Positions 8,871-20,635 are shown, counted from the stretch's first letter. The stretch is DNA of 37,779 bases from Gammaproteobacteria bacterium (GCA_030618705.1 JAUXCW010000005.1:1-37779); one strand, 5' to 3'. The notes: generated from the letters alone by a model not told the origin. Numbers and translations are program-made.

Positions 8871-8908
8871 CCCTTGTCGAACCAGTACCGAGGAGTTGTA
8901 AGCCCTGG

Positions 8909-8933
8909 ATTCCAGCCAAAAGACCGCTGGAAT
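8909..8933 (+). other. Hairpin downstream of the MscS gene
   Basis: ATTCCAGC (8909-8916) and GCTGGAAT (8926-8933) pair perfectly around a 9-base loop, 16 bp beyond the stop of the minus-strand channel gene. No U-tract follows on that strand, so it may be an RNA-end stabiliser or a dispersed intergenic palindrome rather than a rho-independent terminator. Confidence 0.4.
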
Positions 8934-8948
8934 GACGGAGTACCTTGC

Positions 8949-10808
8949 TTAATCGGTGTCCTCGAGTGTGTCTAAGGAGCGAATATTGTGCTTGGGGTAC
9001 GGCGTTTCCATGCCGGCGGCCTCGAAGCGTTCCTTGACGCTGCGGGTGATATCCCGATAGACCCGCCAGTAGTCGCCGGTTTTGGACCAGGACCAGCAGA
9101 TGATATTCACCGTGTATTCAGCCAGTTCCTGTACTGCAATCAGGGGTTCCGGTTCTTTCAGTACCAGCGGGTGCTCATCGACGATTTCGCGGAGAATACG
9201 CAGTGCCGTCTCGATCTCGTCCTCGTAATTGATGCCGAACAGCAAATCGACGCGCCGTGTGTCGCTGCCTGTAATATTGGTGATGGTATCGCCCCAGATG
9301 GTGTTGTTGGGTACGATCAGCAGTTGATTGTCGAAGGTGGCGATGGTGGTGTTGACCAGGTTCATGGAGCGCGCCCGGCCGATGACCCCGCCGACCTTGA
9401 TGATATCGCCCACGTCGTAGGGCCGGTAGATCATGATCATGATGCCGCTGGCAAAATTGCTCAGGGTGTTCTGCAGGGCAAAGGCGACGACGAATCCCGC
9501 GGCGCCGACCACCGCCAGGATGGGGCCGATGTTGATGTCCATGGCCGAGAGGCCGATGATGATGCCGATGAGATAGATGCCCCGGCGCACGGTGCGCACG
9601 ATGACAGAGCGCATCAGTTCCACCGTGATGCGGGTCATGGCCAGGGCTTTGTCCAGAATCTTGCCCACCAGCATACCGATTACCCAGAACGTGAACACGG
9701 TCAGCAGGAATTTCCCCACGTGGCGGGCCAGCCGCAGTCCGCCTACCTCCGAGCCCAGCCAGCCCACGATATTGCTCCACAGCGCCTGGGTGTCGGAAAC
9801 GTCGACCGCGATGTCGCTTACCGCACTGGCGTAGAGGCGGTAGGGAACGACGAATTCGTGTTCCTTGCCCTCCGGGTTGCGCCCCAGTTTTTTGCTTAAC
9901 TCGTCCACTACCACGCTGAGGCGATCCACCAGCGCAGTGCGCTGGGCCTTGAGTTCGTTGACCGAAACCAGGATATCCTTTTTATCCTCCATCTCGTTTT
10001 CGGCCAGGTCGGCGACGATTTCCGCGGTCTTTTCCAGTTGCTGGTCATTGACCGTGGTCACGGCATCCGAGGTGTCCACCAGGGTGCTCCTGGCATCGTC
10101 GACGGCTGCCATGGTTTTCTCGGCCAATCGGGTCGCATCCCCGGAATGACCGCTGTCGGCGGCAGCCGCGGTTTCATCCGCCGCCCTGGAAACCTGCTCT
10201 GTTGCCTCACGCGCCTTCTCGGCCGAGTCGGTGAGCTCTGTGGAGTGTTGAAGTTCCCCGGAGGTTTCCAGGGCCTGCTGGACATTGTCGTCCTGGGCAA
10301 GCTGCTCGGTGGTGGTCAGTGCCTGCTCGATGGTGTCAGCAGTGTCGGCAGCCGTCTCCCTGGCCTCTTCGGCAAGCTCACTGGCTTCCTCCGCCGCACT
10401 GGCGGTGCCACTGTCGCGGGCTTCCCTGGAGGCATCCTCAACATCGTCGAGGATTTCCTGGGTGTCCTCCAGCGCTTCCTGCACTTCTTCGGCCTGATCG
10501 ATGGCCTTGTTTTTTTGTCGGATCGCCAGCTCCGCCTGACTGGTTTCGCGGGTTTTCTCCTGTAGCAGTGCCATCCAGGCGTCGGCTTCAGCCTGCAACT
10601 CTGGCACCGTCAGCGGTTTGACCAGTAGTTCCAACTCGTCACGGGGTATTTCGGGATTTTCTATGGTAAAGGGTTTGTATTGCGGATGGTTCCCGGAGTC
10701 GTCGGCGAATACAAGGCTACCGCCGAATGTGATAGCGAGCAGCAGCCAGGCTGTTCGCGTTGTTGGTCGAGTAGTTGGTCGGGTATTTGTTGCTGGTCGA
10801 ATATTCAT
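8949..10808 (-). CDS. Mechanosensitive ion channel (MscS family) with long N-terminal coiled coil
   Basis: A 619-residue inner-membrane channel. A signal-like hydrophobic stretch (about 19-36, LLLAITFGGSLVFA) is followed by about 270 residues very rich in Ala, Glu, Asp, Thr and Gln that read as coiled coil (about 50-320), expected in the periplasm. After it come transmembrane segments (about 355-470) including the pore helix region VVGAAGFVVAFALQNTLSN and the MscS beta-domain start YRPYDVGDIIKVGG, then a cytosolic C-terminal domain. MscS channels open when membrane tension rises and release solutes. The start at 10808 has no Shine-Dalgarno; no better in-frame start was found. The N-terminus is a small Thr-Arg-Pro repeat (TRPTTRPTTRT). 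Confidence 0.9.
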   Translation of the reverse strand: MNIRPATNTRPTTRPTTRTAWLLLAITFGGSLVFADDSGNHPQYKPFTIENPEIPRDELELLVKPLTVPELQAEADAWMALLQEKTRETSQAELAIRQKNKAIDQAEEVQEALEDTQEILDDVEDASREARDSGTASAAEEASELAEEARETAADTADTIEQALTTTEQLAQDDNVQQALETSGELQHSTELTDSAEKAREATEQVSRAADETAAAADSGHSGDATRLAEKTMAAVDDARSTLVDTSDAVTTVNDQQLEKTAEIVADLAENEMEDKKDILVSVNELKAQRTALVDRLSVVVDELSKKLGRNPEGKEHEFVVPYRLYASAVSDIAVDVSDTQALWSNIVGWLGSEVGGLRLARHVGKFLLTVFTFWVIGMLVGKILDKALAMTRITVELMRSVIVRTVRRGIYLIGIIIGLSAMDINIGPILAVVGAAGFVVAFALQNTLSNFASGIMIMIYRPYDVGDIIKVGGVIGRARSMNLVNTTIATFDNQLLIVPNNTIWGDTITNITGSDTRRVDLLFGINYEDEIETALRILREIVDEHPLVLKEPEPLIAVQELAEYTVNIICWSWSKTGDYWRVYRDITRSVKERFEAAGMETPYPKHNIRSLDTLEDTD

Positions 10809-10919
10809 TGTCGGGAGAATAAAAGTCCTTTTCGATAATGTCCATGCCTATCTGTGAAGCCCGGACCTGGGCCTTCTGGTAGCCCCGGTATTCGTTGAGA
10901 TAGACCCCCAGCGGGCGGA

Positions 10920-11921
<1,002 letters not shown>

Positions 11922-12130
11922 GGTTTGTTCCTGTCGTCTTTATCAGAGTGCTCTAAGCTACACTAGCTGAGCTAAAAAATCACTGGGGAAGCACTCTCCC
12001 GTGTCGGGCACAGTGGATGGTGGAATCCATGTCGGTGGGCGGCGGTTTATTATTGGGGCGCTGTGCTACAAAAGGGTAGTGGAAACCGATATTCTTGAAT
12101 GACACCAGCAAGGATAAAACGATAGATAAA

Positions 12131-12799
12131 ATGAAACGCGACCAGAATAATCACGAAAGTCGCTTGCAGGTGGTCGGCGCCATGCAATCCCTGCTCGACC
12201 AGGGCATGACCAGCGGCAAATCCGGCAATGTCTCCATGAGAACGGCGGCGGGCATGCTGATAACCCCCACCGGGGTGGCTCCTGCGGATTTGACGCCCAC
12301 GCAGATCGTGGCGATGGCGCTCGACGGTACGGTCGAGCCGGGTCAACTATTGCCATCCAGTGAGTGGCGCATGCATGCCGATATCTATCGCAACAAGCCC
12401 GGGGCCGGCGCGGTTGTTCACTGTCACTCCAATTATGCCACCATGCTGGCCTGTGCCCACAGGGCGATACCGGCACAGCACTATATGGTCGCCGCGGCCG
12501 GTAGCGATGAGATACCGTTAGCGGAGTACGCCACCTTCGGCAGCCAGGAATTATCCGATGCCAACCTCGCCGCCCTGTCTAACGCCGACGCTTGTTTGCT
12601 CGCCAACCACGGCCAGCTGGCCCTGGGCGAGGATCTCGTCGCCGCGCTGGCCCTGGCAAGCCTGGTGGAGGAGCTGGCGTTCTGGTACTGGGGCGTGCTG
12701 GCCATCGGCAAACCCCATGTGCTCAACCGTGAGCAGATGGATGAAGTGAAAGAGTTGTTCGCCGGTTATGGCCAGCAAAAACCGGCCGATAAGCGTTAG
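12131..12799 (+). CDS. Class II aldolase/adducin family protein
   Basis: A 222-residue zinc aldolase or decarboxylase-fold protein like fuculose-phosphate aldolase. Motifs: TSGKSGNVSMR (about 28-38, phosphate/substrate loop), Glu78 in SSEWRMH, zinc ligands His97 and His99 in VVHCHS, and a third His in CLLANHGQLALG. Family reaction: retro-aldol cleavage of a sugar phosphate or related hydroxy-acid. The ATG at 12131 gives the usual N-terminal length; a TTG at 12095 would add 12 residues. Neither has a close ribosome site. Its stop shares bases with that of the convergent MDR gene. Confidence 0.85.
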   Translation: MKRDQNNHESRLQVVGAMQSLLDQGMTSGKSGNVSMRTAAGMLITPTGVAPADLTPTQIVAMALDGTVEPGQLLPSSEWRMHADIYRNKPGAGAVVHCHSNYATMLACAHRAIPAQHYMVAAAGSDEIPLAEYATFGSQELSDANLAALSNADACLLANHGQLALGEDLVAALALASLVEELAFWYWGVLAIGKPHVLNREQMDEVKELFAGYGQQKPADKR

Positions 12800-13779
12800 G
12801 CCGGCGCCATGATAATGACCGCGCGCCCCGCCAGTTTGCGTTGCTGCAGGTCGGCGATGGCCTGGCCGGTTTGCTCCAGCGAGTATTCAGTAATTTTCGG
12901 CGCTTTTAACAGCCCTTGATTGTACAGCGAAAGCAGCGCAGCGTTGACCCCGGCTGCGGTATCCGGCTCGGCATCCAGGGTGGCCCCCCAGTTGACGCCG
13001 ATTGCCGAACAGCGCTTGAGCAGCAGCAGGTTAAAGGGCAATTTCGGGATAGAGCCCGCCGCGAAACCGATAATCAAAAAGCGTCCGCCGGGGGCGCAGG
13101 CCCTCAGCGCCGGCTCGGAATAGTCGCCGCCCACGGGATCGAATACCAGGTCGACACCCGCGCCAGCGCACAGCTCTTTGGCGCGTACTTTCAGATCCTC
13201 GCTCTGGTAGTTGATCGTCTCGTCGGCACCGGCCTCGCGGCAGACTTGCAGCTTTTCCTCGCTGGAGGCCGCGGCAATGACCCTGGCCCCAAGCGCCTTG
13301 GCCACGTGTATGGCCGCCAGTCCGGTACCCCCCGAGGCACCGAGTACCAACAGGGATTCACCGGCCTGGAGCTTGCCGAGTGTGACCAGCGCCAGATAAG
13401 CGGTGCCGTTGGATTGGGAAAAAACCGAAGCCTCGGCGTCGCTCATGGCATCGGGGATGGCCGTCAGCTGTTCCGGGTTGAACAGCAGCTGCTCACTGAA
13501 ACCACCGATGCCGGGGCTGGCAAGCACCCTGTCCCCGGGTGCAAAGCCGCTGACCTCTGCCCCGACCTCGGTGACTTCTCCCGCGATGTCACCACCGGGC
13601 ACAAAGGGCGGCGGAAGCTTGATCTGGTAGCTGCCGGCAATCAGCAAACCGTCGACAAAATTGACCCCGGCGGCCTTGACCGACACCCGAACCTGGTTGG
13701 CGGGCAGGGCGGGCTCATCGCCGGTCTGGATCTCCAGTAAATCGGGGCCGCCGAGTTGTGTGCAAACTATAGAGCGCAT
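12796..13779 (-). CDS. NADPH:quinone oxidoreductase-like medium-chain dehydrogenase
   Basis: A 327-residue MDR enzyme of the zinc-free quinone oxidoreductase group. The N-terminal GroES-like domain starts MRSIVCTQLGGPDLLEI, with VKAAGVNFVDGLL and PFVPGGDIAGEV. The Rossmann part has VLGASGGTGLAAIHVAKALG and the NADP-type context AAASSEEKL. The Cys/His zinc ligands of alcohol dehydrogenases are absent, and SNGTAYLAL precedes the cofactor loop as in this subgroup. It reduces quinones or enoyl/enone substrates with NADPH in the cytosol. Convergent with the aldolase gene; divergent from the Gfo/Idh gene across about 170 bp. Confidence 0.9.
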   Translation of the reverse strand: MRSIVCTQLGGPDLLEIQTGDEPALPANQVRVSVKAAGVNFVDGLLIAGSYQIKLPPPFVPGGDIAGEVTEVGAEVSGFAPGDRVLASPGIGGFSEQLLFNPEQLTAIPDAMSDAEASVFSQSNGTAYLALVTLGKLQAGESLLVLGASGGTGLAAIHVAKALGARVIAAASSEEKLQVCREAGADETINYQSEDLKVRAKELCAGAGVDLVFDPVGGDYSEPALRACAPGGRFLIIGFAAGSIPKLPFNLLLLKRCSAIGVNWGATLDAEPDTAAGVNAALLSLYNQGLLKAPKITEYSLEQTGQAIADLQQRKLAGRAVIIMAPA

Positions 13780-13950
13780 AAACCTATCCTTTTTATGCTT
13801 CGAGAAGCAAACAGAGGTGAAGTATAGGGTATTTCGCTGTGGTGTTCAGCGCAGACCAGGGCTGCCGGTCCCACCAATGGCCAGCGGCGAGGCTTGCAGA
13901 ATTCGGGCGCGAGTTTTACAGTGCGGCAGCGAAGCGAGGTGAGCACCTTC

Positions 13951-15108
13951 ATGAGAAAGATAAGAATGGGCATGGTGGGCGGTGGCGAGGGCGCTTTTAT
14001 CGGCGCGGTACATCGCATGGCCGCCAACATCGATGGCCAGATCGAGCTGGTCTGTGGCGCTTTCAGCAGCACGCGGGATAAAAGCCTTGCGTCCGGTCGG
14101 GCTCTCCATCTCCCGGGCGAGCGCTGTTATGCCGATTTCCAGACCATGATGGCCGCGGAGGCGGCGTTGCCGGGTGAGGAACGGATGGATTTTGTCGCCA
14201 TCGTCACCCCCAACCATCTGCATTATCCGGTGGCCAAACTGGCGCTGGAGCAGGGTTTTCACGTGATGTCCGACAAACCCGCCACCTTTGACCTGGCCCA
14301 GGCGCTGGCACTGCGAGAGCAGGTCGAGGCCACCGGCTTGCTCTACGGCCTGACCCATCCCTATACCGGCTACCCCCTGGTAAAAGAGGCCAGGGCGAGG
14401 GTGGTGGCGGGCGAACTCGGCGCCATTCGCAAAGTGGTGGTGGAGTATCCCCAGGGCTGGCTCGCCGAGCGACTGGTGGATGCAGACAACAAGCAGGCAC
14501 AGTGGCGGCTCGACCCCGACCGCGCCGGTATCAGTCTTTGTATGGGCGATATCGGCGTACACGCCGCCAATCTGGCGGAGTATGTCTGTGGCCAGAAGAT
14601 TACCCGCATTTGTTCAGACCTGGCGGCGGTCGCCAAGGCGCGGATACTGGACGATGACGGCTCCATGTTATTGCGCTTCGGCAACGGCGCCCGGGGCGTA
14701 CTGATGGCCAGCCAGATCTCGGTGGGTGAGGAGAATGCCCTGCGTATCCGAGTCTACGGGGACCAGGGCGGGCTGGACTGGTGCCAGCAGGAACCCAATA
14801 CCCTGTGGCTCAAGTGGCCCGATCAGCCGGCGCAAATGTTGCGCACCGGGGGTAGTTACCTCGGGGAACTGGCCCAGGCCAATACCCGCACCCCCGCCGG
14901 CCACCCGGAAGGTTACCTGGAGGCCTTCGCCAACCTCTATCGAAATTTCGCCGGCCAGATACAGGCGCGACTGGGGGGTATCGAGCCTTCCGCCGCGGCG
15001 CTCGATCTGCCGGGTATCGATGAGGCGGTGCGAGGTATGGCCTTTATCGAGCATGCCGTTGCGGCCAGCGCCAGCGATGTCAAATGGCACGATTTACCCG
15101 ATTATTAA
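13951..15108 (+). CDS. Gfo/Idh/MocA family oxidoreductase
   Basis: A 385-residue NAD(P)-dependent dehydrogenase. The N-terminus MGMVGGGEGAFIGAVH is the Rossmann loop; VTPNHLHYPVAKLAL and MSDKPATFDLAQAL (a DKP version of the EKP motif) follow, and GDIGVHAANL carries the His typical of the catalytic region. Family members oxidise or reduce cyclic polyols and sugars such as inositol or glucose. The start at 13951 is selected by a GAGGTGAG site at about 13934-13941; an earlier in-frame start at 13894 is weaker. Only 21 bp separate it from the sugar isomerase gene, so the two form an operon for a sugar or inositol-like substrate. Confidence 0.9.
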   Translation: MRKIRMGMVGGGEGAFIGAVHRMAANIDGQIELVCGAFSSTRDKSLASGRALHLPGERCYADFQTMMAAEAALPGEERMDFVAIVTPNHLHYPVAKLALEQGFHVMSDKPATFDLAQALALREQVEATGLLYGLTHPYTGYPLVKEARARVVAGELGAIRKVVVEYPQGWLAERLVDADNKQAQWRLDPDRAGISLCMGDIGVHAANLAEYVCGQKITRICSDLAAVAKARILDDDGSMLLRFGNGARGVLMASQISVGEENALRIRVYGDQGGLDWCQQEPNTLWLKWPDQPAQMLRTGGSYLGELAQANTRTPAGHPEGYLEAFANLYRNFAGQIQARLGGIEPSAAALDLPGIDEAVRGMAFIEHAVAASASDVKWHDLPDY

Positions 15109-15129
15109 CCCCGCAGTGAGGCAGTAGCC

Positions 15130-16176
15130 ATGAAAGGCCCCGCGATTTTTCTTGCCCAGTTTGCCGGCGCCGAGGCGCCCTTTGACTCCCTGCCCGCTAT
15201 TGCCCGGTGGGCCGCCGATCTCGGCTACAAGGGTATCCAGATTCCCACCTGGGAGACCGGCCTGTTCGACCTCAAGCTGGCGGCACAGAGTGTGGACTAC
15301 TGTGATGAAGTGGCGGGTATCGTCGCTGACGCCGGCCTGGAAATCAGCGAGCTTTCCACCCATCTACAGGGGCAACTGGTCGCGGTGCATCCGGCATATA
15401 GTGAGCTGTTCGACGGCTTTGCCGATCCCGCGGTACAAGGCAAACCGGCGGCACGGCAGGAATGGGCGGTACAACAGTTACTCGACGCGGCCAGGGCCAG
15501 CGCCAGGCTGGGTCTCGATGCCCACGCGACCTTTTCCGGAGCCTTGTTATGGCAGACGGTATACCCCTGGCCACAGCGGCCGGCGGGCCTGGTGGAAACC
15601 GGCTTCGCCGAGTTGGCGCGGCGCTGGCTGCCGATCCTCGATGCCTTCGACGAGGCCGGCGTCGATGTTTGTTATGAGATTCATCCCGGAGAGGACTTGC
15701 ACGACGGCGTGACCTTTGAGCGCTTCCTGGAGGCGACGGCCAACCACCCCCGGGCCAATATCCTCTACGATCCCAGCCACTTCCTGTTGCAGCAACTGGA
15801 CTACCTGGCGTTTATCGATATCTACCACGAGCGCATCAAGGCCTTTCACGTCAAGGATGCGGAATTCAATCCCAGTGGGCGCAGCGGGGTTTACGGCGGT
15901 TACCAGGGTTGGCTCGATCGACCGGGTAGGTTTCGTTCACCGGGTGACGGGCAGGTCGATTTTGGCGGGATCTTCAGTAAGTTGGCGCAGTACGATTATC
16001 AGGGCTGGGCCGTATTGGAGTGGGAGTGCTGTCTCAAACACCCCGAGGACGGCGCCGCCGAGGGCGCACCCTTTATTCAGCGGCATATGATTCGCCGCAC
16101 GGAGAAAGCGTTTGATGACTTCGCGGCCTCGGCTGCTGACGAGGCGACTAATCGGCGCGTGCTCGGGATAGACTAG
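15130..16176 (+). CDS. TIM-barrel sugar phosphate isomerase/epimerase family protein
   Basis: A 348-residue xylose-isomerase-like TIM barrel. Metal-ligand residues expected of the family are visible in order: Glu in VCYEIHPGEDL, Asp in LYDPSHFLLQQL, His in KAFHVKDAEF and Glu in VLEWECCLKHP. Such proteins interconvert keto-sugars or dehydrate inosose. It is the second gene of the pair with the Gfo/Idh dehydrogenase, which fits a two-step oxidation-isomerisation of a sugar. It ends 2 bp before the stop of the convergent luciferase-like gene. Confidence 0.9.
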   Translation: MKGPAIFLAQFAGAEAPFDSLPAIARWAADLGYKGIQIPTWETGLFDLKLAAQSVDYCDEVAGIVADAGLEISELSTHLQGQLVAVHPAYSELFDGFADPAVQGKPAARQEWAVQQLLDAARASARLGLDAHATFSGALLWQTVYPWPQRPAGLVETGFAELARRWLPILDAFDEAGVDVCYEIHPGEDLHDGVTFERFLEATANHPRANILYDPSHFLLQQLDYLAFIDIYHERIKAFHVKDAEFNPSGRSGVYGGYQGWLDRPGRFRSPGDGQVDFGGIFSKLAQYDYQGWAVLEWECCLKHPEDGAAEGAPFIQRHMIRRTEKAFDDFAASAADEATNRRVLGID

Positions 16177-16178
16177 CG

Positions 16179-17081
16179 CTACCACACACCGAGCTTATCC
16201 ATCATGGCGCGGAAGCGCTCCATGGCCTTGAACTTTACTTCCAGTTGGGTGTGATCCTCGCCTTCCTCGACCCAGAACGCACGACCCCAGGGGGAGGGCG
16301 TCCAGGGAAGTACGCTGGAGTGGTAGGTGCCGGCGGGGTCGAGGGATGCGAGAAACTCCGGGGTCAGTAATTCCATCGGGCTGAGGATGACGTCGAAGGG
16401 CTGCTGGTACAGGCCGTTTTCCTTTCTCATGGCAAACAATTGCCTGACCACGGCGGCCAGGCCCTCGTTGTTACTGGGCACACCCAGCCAGCCGTCGTTG
16501 GCGGCAGAACGGCGCAGTGCGGCCTTGCTCTTGCCGCCGACCCAGACGGGCACTTTCCGGGTCGGCGCGGGGGACATGATGACGTCGTCATAATCGAAGA
16601 ATTCGCCGTGGTGGGATACCACCTCGCCGCTATGGAGCTGGTGCATACAGGCGATGATTTCATCGAGGCGCCGGCCGCGATCCTTGAACTCGATGCCCAT
16701 CAGCTTGAACTCTTCCACCAGCCAACCGGCGGACACCCCGCAGGCTATCCTGTTGTCGGTAAACAAGGCGGCGGCGCTGGTGGCGCGGGCGACGGTGAAG
16801 GGGTCGCGCAATCCGGCGAGGTAGATATTGGTGGCCAGGCGCAGCTTGCTGGTGGCGACACCCATCGCCGTCAGGGTGACCCAGGGGTCGGGCCAGGGAT
16901 TGGTGTCCGGCCACCATACCTTGCCGTCCTCGGTATAGGGGTAGGGGGTTTTTCTGTCGGTGGGGTAGATCAGGTGGTCGGGCACGGCAATACCCTCATA
17001 GCCCAGCTCTTCCGCCTTTTTGGCGATATCGATAAACTGATCGACTTCCGTGGTGTTGACGAGGGATACCCAGTATTTCAT
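16179..17081 (-). CDS. LLM-class F420-dependent oxidoreductase-like protein
   Basis: A 300-residue luciferase-like TIM barrel of a subgroup different from the gene at 10920. Seen: AEELGYEGIAVPDHLIYP near the start, SKLRLATNIYLAGLRDPF, and DNRIACGVSAGWLVEEFKLM, the cofactor-side signature, then VPVWVGGKSKAALRRSA. This pattern is typical of proteins annotated as F420-dependent (TIGR03619-type), though in gammaproteobacteria the real cofactor is uncertain. It is downstream of, and separated by 52 bp from, the phosphoglucomutase gene on the same strand. Confidence 0.87.
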   Translation of the reverse strand: MKYWVSLVNTTEVDQFIDIAKKAEELGYEGIAVPDHLIYPTDRKTPYPYTEDGKVWWPDTNPWPDPWVTLTAMGVATSKLRLATNIYLAGLRDPFTVARATSAAALFTDNRIACGVSAGWLVEEFKLMGIEFKDRGRRLDEIIACMHQLHSGEVVSHHGEFFDYDDVIMSPAPTRKVPVWVGGKSKAALRRSAANDGWLGVPSNNEGLAAVVRQLFAMRKENGLYQQPFDVILSPMELLTPEFLASLDPAGTYHSSVLPWTPSPWGRAFWVEEGEDHTQLEVKFKAMERFRAMMDKLGVW

Positions 17082-17133
17082 CGCGATAACTCTCTTTGTG
17101 GGATTTGAGTTCCGTTGTGGTCGTGGCCGTGAA

Positions 17134-18798
<1,665 letters not shown>

Positions 18799-18861
18799 CT
18801 ATTCAAACACAGCCTGCCCTGCAAAGAGAAGCCCCGGCAGAGTCTGTTGCTATGCTGGTGA

Positions 18862-19914
18862 TCATAGCGACAAGGTGGAGCGGATACTGGCTATACTGCC
18901 GATATTGTCCAGCGCCCGGTGAACCCGCTCCAGTGTCTTCATGGTGTAATTGATCGGCTGCCACTCGCTGCCCATTGCCACTGTCGTTGCCGCGGCAACC
19001 CAGGTGTATAGCGCATGCCACTGATACTGCTGCCACAAGGGTTCAAAACCAGGGGCCTCGACCCCGGCCTCGACCAGGCCTTGTCGATAGCCTTCGATCA
19101 GGTCCTGCTGATGGGCTTCGCGATCCTCCGGCTTCATGCTGCCTACCATAAAGTTGGCCAGATCGCGCATGCCGGAGGTTCTGCAGACCAGTGCCCAGTC
19201 CAGAAATCCCGCTTTGCCGTGGTCGGCAAACATATTGCCGTCGTGAATATCGCCGTGAACCAGGGTCGGTTGACCCGCTCGCCATAGCGCGTGTACGGCT
19301 TCGGTATGGCCCAGATAAAGCTCTGCGGCTTCGCTGAAAACCGCGGGCAGCTGGTCGCGATAGTGGTCCAGGGCGCGTTTGACCAACAGCGGCCCCATGG
19401 GGTGCAGCATCGGCGCTTGTATCCAGTTGAGGTCCGTTTCAAACCGGGGGCTTTGCATAAAAGCCGCGTGTAAGCGGGCAAAGCTGTCGATAGCACTGCG
19501 GATGTAATCCATGGAGTAATGCTTGGAAGCATTGCGAAACGTGCATCCACTCTGTTCGAGGTTCTCCAGCAACATAATGTAGTGCTCTCCGGCCTCGTCA
19601 CTGGTGGCGTAGTAACAGCGGGGCACGCGTATTTTTACCTCAGATGCCAATTGGGCGTAAAAATCCGCTTCACGTTTGCCCATGCCGGTGGAAATGACAA
19701 ACTCCCGCTGTTGCGGGTCACTCGGCGGAAGTTTGACAAAAAGCGACCGGGGGAGCTTGTCATCGTGGCCGCCGGCATAGTGCAGGTCGATCAGCGCCCT
19801 GCCGGTGGTTCCGTGATGCTCATCGGCAACCGTGACAGATTGAACATCGGCCTCCAAGCGTCCAGACAACCAGTCCGAGCTGATTTCTGCCAGCGTATCG
19901 GGAATGTTATTCAT
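18862..19914 (-). CDS. Phosphotransferase family protein (aminoglycoside-phosphotransferase/ecdysteroid-kinase-like)
   Basis: A 350-residue kinase-fold protein. Lys61 in FVKLPPSD is a candidate ATP-binding Lys; the catalytic loop is VHGDIHDGN (219-227), with the DFG-equivalent Asp in FLDWALV (about 237-243). Such proteins phosphorylate small hydroxylated molecules such as choline, sugars, macrolides or sterols with ATP. An antibiotic-resistance role should not be assumed: in lipid-degrading bacteria this family often lies among catabolic genes. Substrate unknown. Confidence 0.82.
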   Translation of the reverse strand: MNNIPDTLAEISSDWLSGRLEADVQSVTVADEHHGTTGRALIDLHYAGGHDDKLPRSLFVKLPPSDPQQREFVISTGMGKREADFYAQLASEVKIRVPRCYYATSDEAGEHYIMLLENLEQSGCTFRNASKHYSMDYIRSAIDSFARLHAAFMQSPRFETDLNWIQAPMLHPMGPLLVKRALDHYRDQLPAVFSEAAELYLGHTEAVHALWRAGQPTLVHGDIHDGNMFADHGKAGFLDWALVCRTSGMRDLANFMVGSMKPEDREAHQQDLIEGYRQGLVEAGVEAPGFEPLWQQYQWHALYTWVAAATTVAMGSEWQPINYTMKTLERVHRALDNIGSIASIRSTLSL

Positions 19915-20164
19915 GACCTGGCCTTTTATGATCCATTGGCAAAGCGCGGTTATCCGATAGCCGCGGCGTGATTATAAGCCGCACTTTCCAGGTCTGGCTA
20001 TTCCGGCGACCACCGTGTCTGGCAATCAACGCTGTTCGATGCCAATCCGCCGGGAAGCGTTGATGTTCGGGGATATCTCATGCAATCGGCAGTGTGGGTT
20101 GGTGGCCGAACACATCGGGTGTCTATAAAGCAGCTAGTCGGATCGTGGCTGTCCTGGTTTAAAA
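19915..20164. other. Intergenic stretch with a 9-bp inverted repeat
   Basis: 250 bp without a convincing gene at the end of the glycyl-radical operon. ATCAACGCT (20025-20033) and AGCGTTGAT (20056-20064) are perfect inverted arms around 22 bases. It may act as an operon-end structure, although no U-run follows it. Confidence 0.4.
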
Positions 20165-20620
20165 CTATGGGTGTCCCGGATTTATGTCCCTGGATTCAAG
20201 CTGTCTTTTCATGGCCTCGGCCTCGGCGATAATGCCGTTGCGTAGCGGGATTCCTACCACCAGCCTGGCCAGGCCGGCGAGCAGGCCGGTAACCTGGAGA
20301 TGGCAGGTGTAATGTGTCTTATCCCCGCGGACCTCTACATAGCGCCGGCGCTGGCCGCATATGAACCACGCACCGGGACCAAAGTCCCGCCAACACAGGC
20401 TTTTGCCGGGAATGTATTCATAGATCCGATGACTATAGGGCAAGCGAAAGCGACCCATGCTGGCCCTGCCGGTAATCACCTGGCCCAGGCCGAGCGTGCC
20501 TTCAGCTTGAACAATAAAGGGGTTCCAGTTTTGATAGTCGGACAGATTTGCGATCAGCCCATAAACCACTTCCGGTGGTGCGTCCATGGTTGTTTCGTAG
20601 GTGTATTCCCACATGGCCAA
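20165..20620 (-). CDS. SRPBCC (START/Bet v1-fold) family protein
   Basis: A 151-residue single-domain protein. The opening MWEYTYETTMDAPPEVVYGL and YQNWNPFIVQAEG are typical of polyketide-cyclase/SRPBCC proteins, which form a deep hydrophobic ligand cavity. Possible roles are binding, cyclising or dehydrating a hydrophobic intermediate. It is the last gene of the glycyl-radical operon, 15 bp after the VOC gene, so it probably handles that pathway's substrate or product. No catalytic residue assignment is possible from sequence alone. Confidence 0.8.
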   Translation of the reverse strand: MAMWEYTYETTMDAPPEVVYGLIANLSDYQNWNPFIVQAEGTLGLGQVITGRASMGRFRLPYSHRIYEYIPGKSLCWRDFGPGAWFICGQRRRYVEVRGDKTHYTCHLQVTGLLAGLARLVVGIPLRNGIIAEAEAMKRQLESRDINPGHP

Positions 20621-20635
20621 TCCTTCAATTGGGGC

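Noticed and set aside
7214-8875. Repeat translates as KGADLNGADLS, like a pentapeptide-repeat protein
   Set aside because: Only two short stretches, each in an intergenic gap with no start or extended repeat; better treated as a 37-bp DNA repeat.
7848-8975. 375-codon plus-strand open frame
   Set aside because: Antisense to the lipoprotein gene, no family signature, and its end runs through intergenic repeats.
8988-9899. 303-codon plus-strand open frame, His/Asp/Gly rich
   Set aside because: Antisense to the conserved part of the MscS channel.
18862-19914. Aminoglycoside resistance gene
   Set aside because: Only the general kinase-fold motifs are present and no resistance or mobile context surrounds it; a catabolic or housekeeping kinase is more likely.
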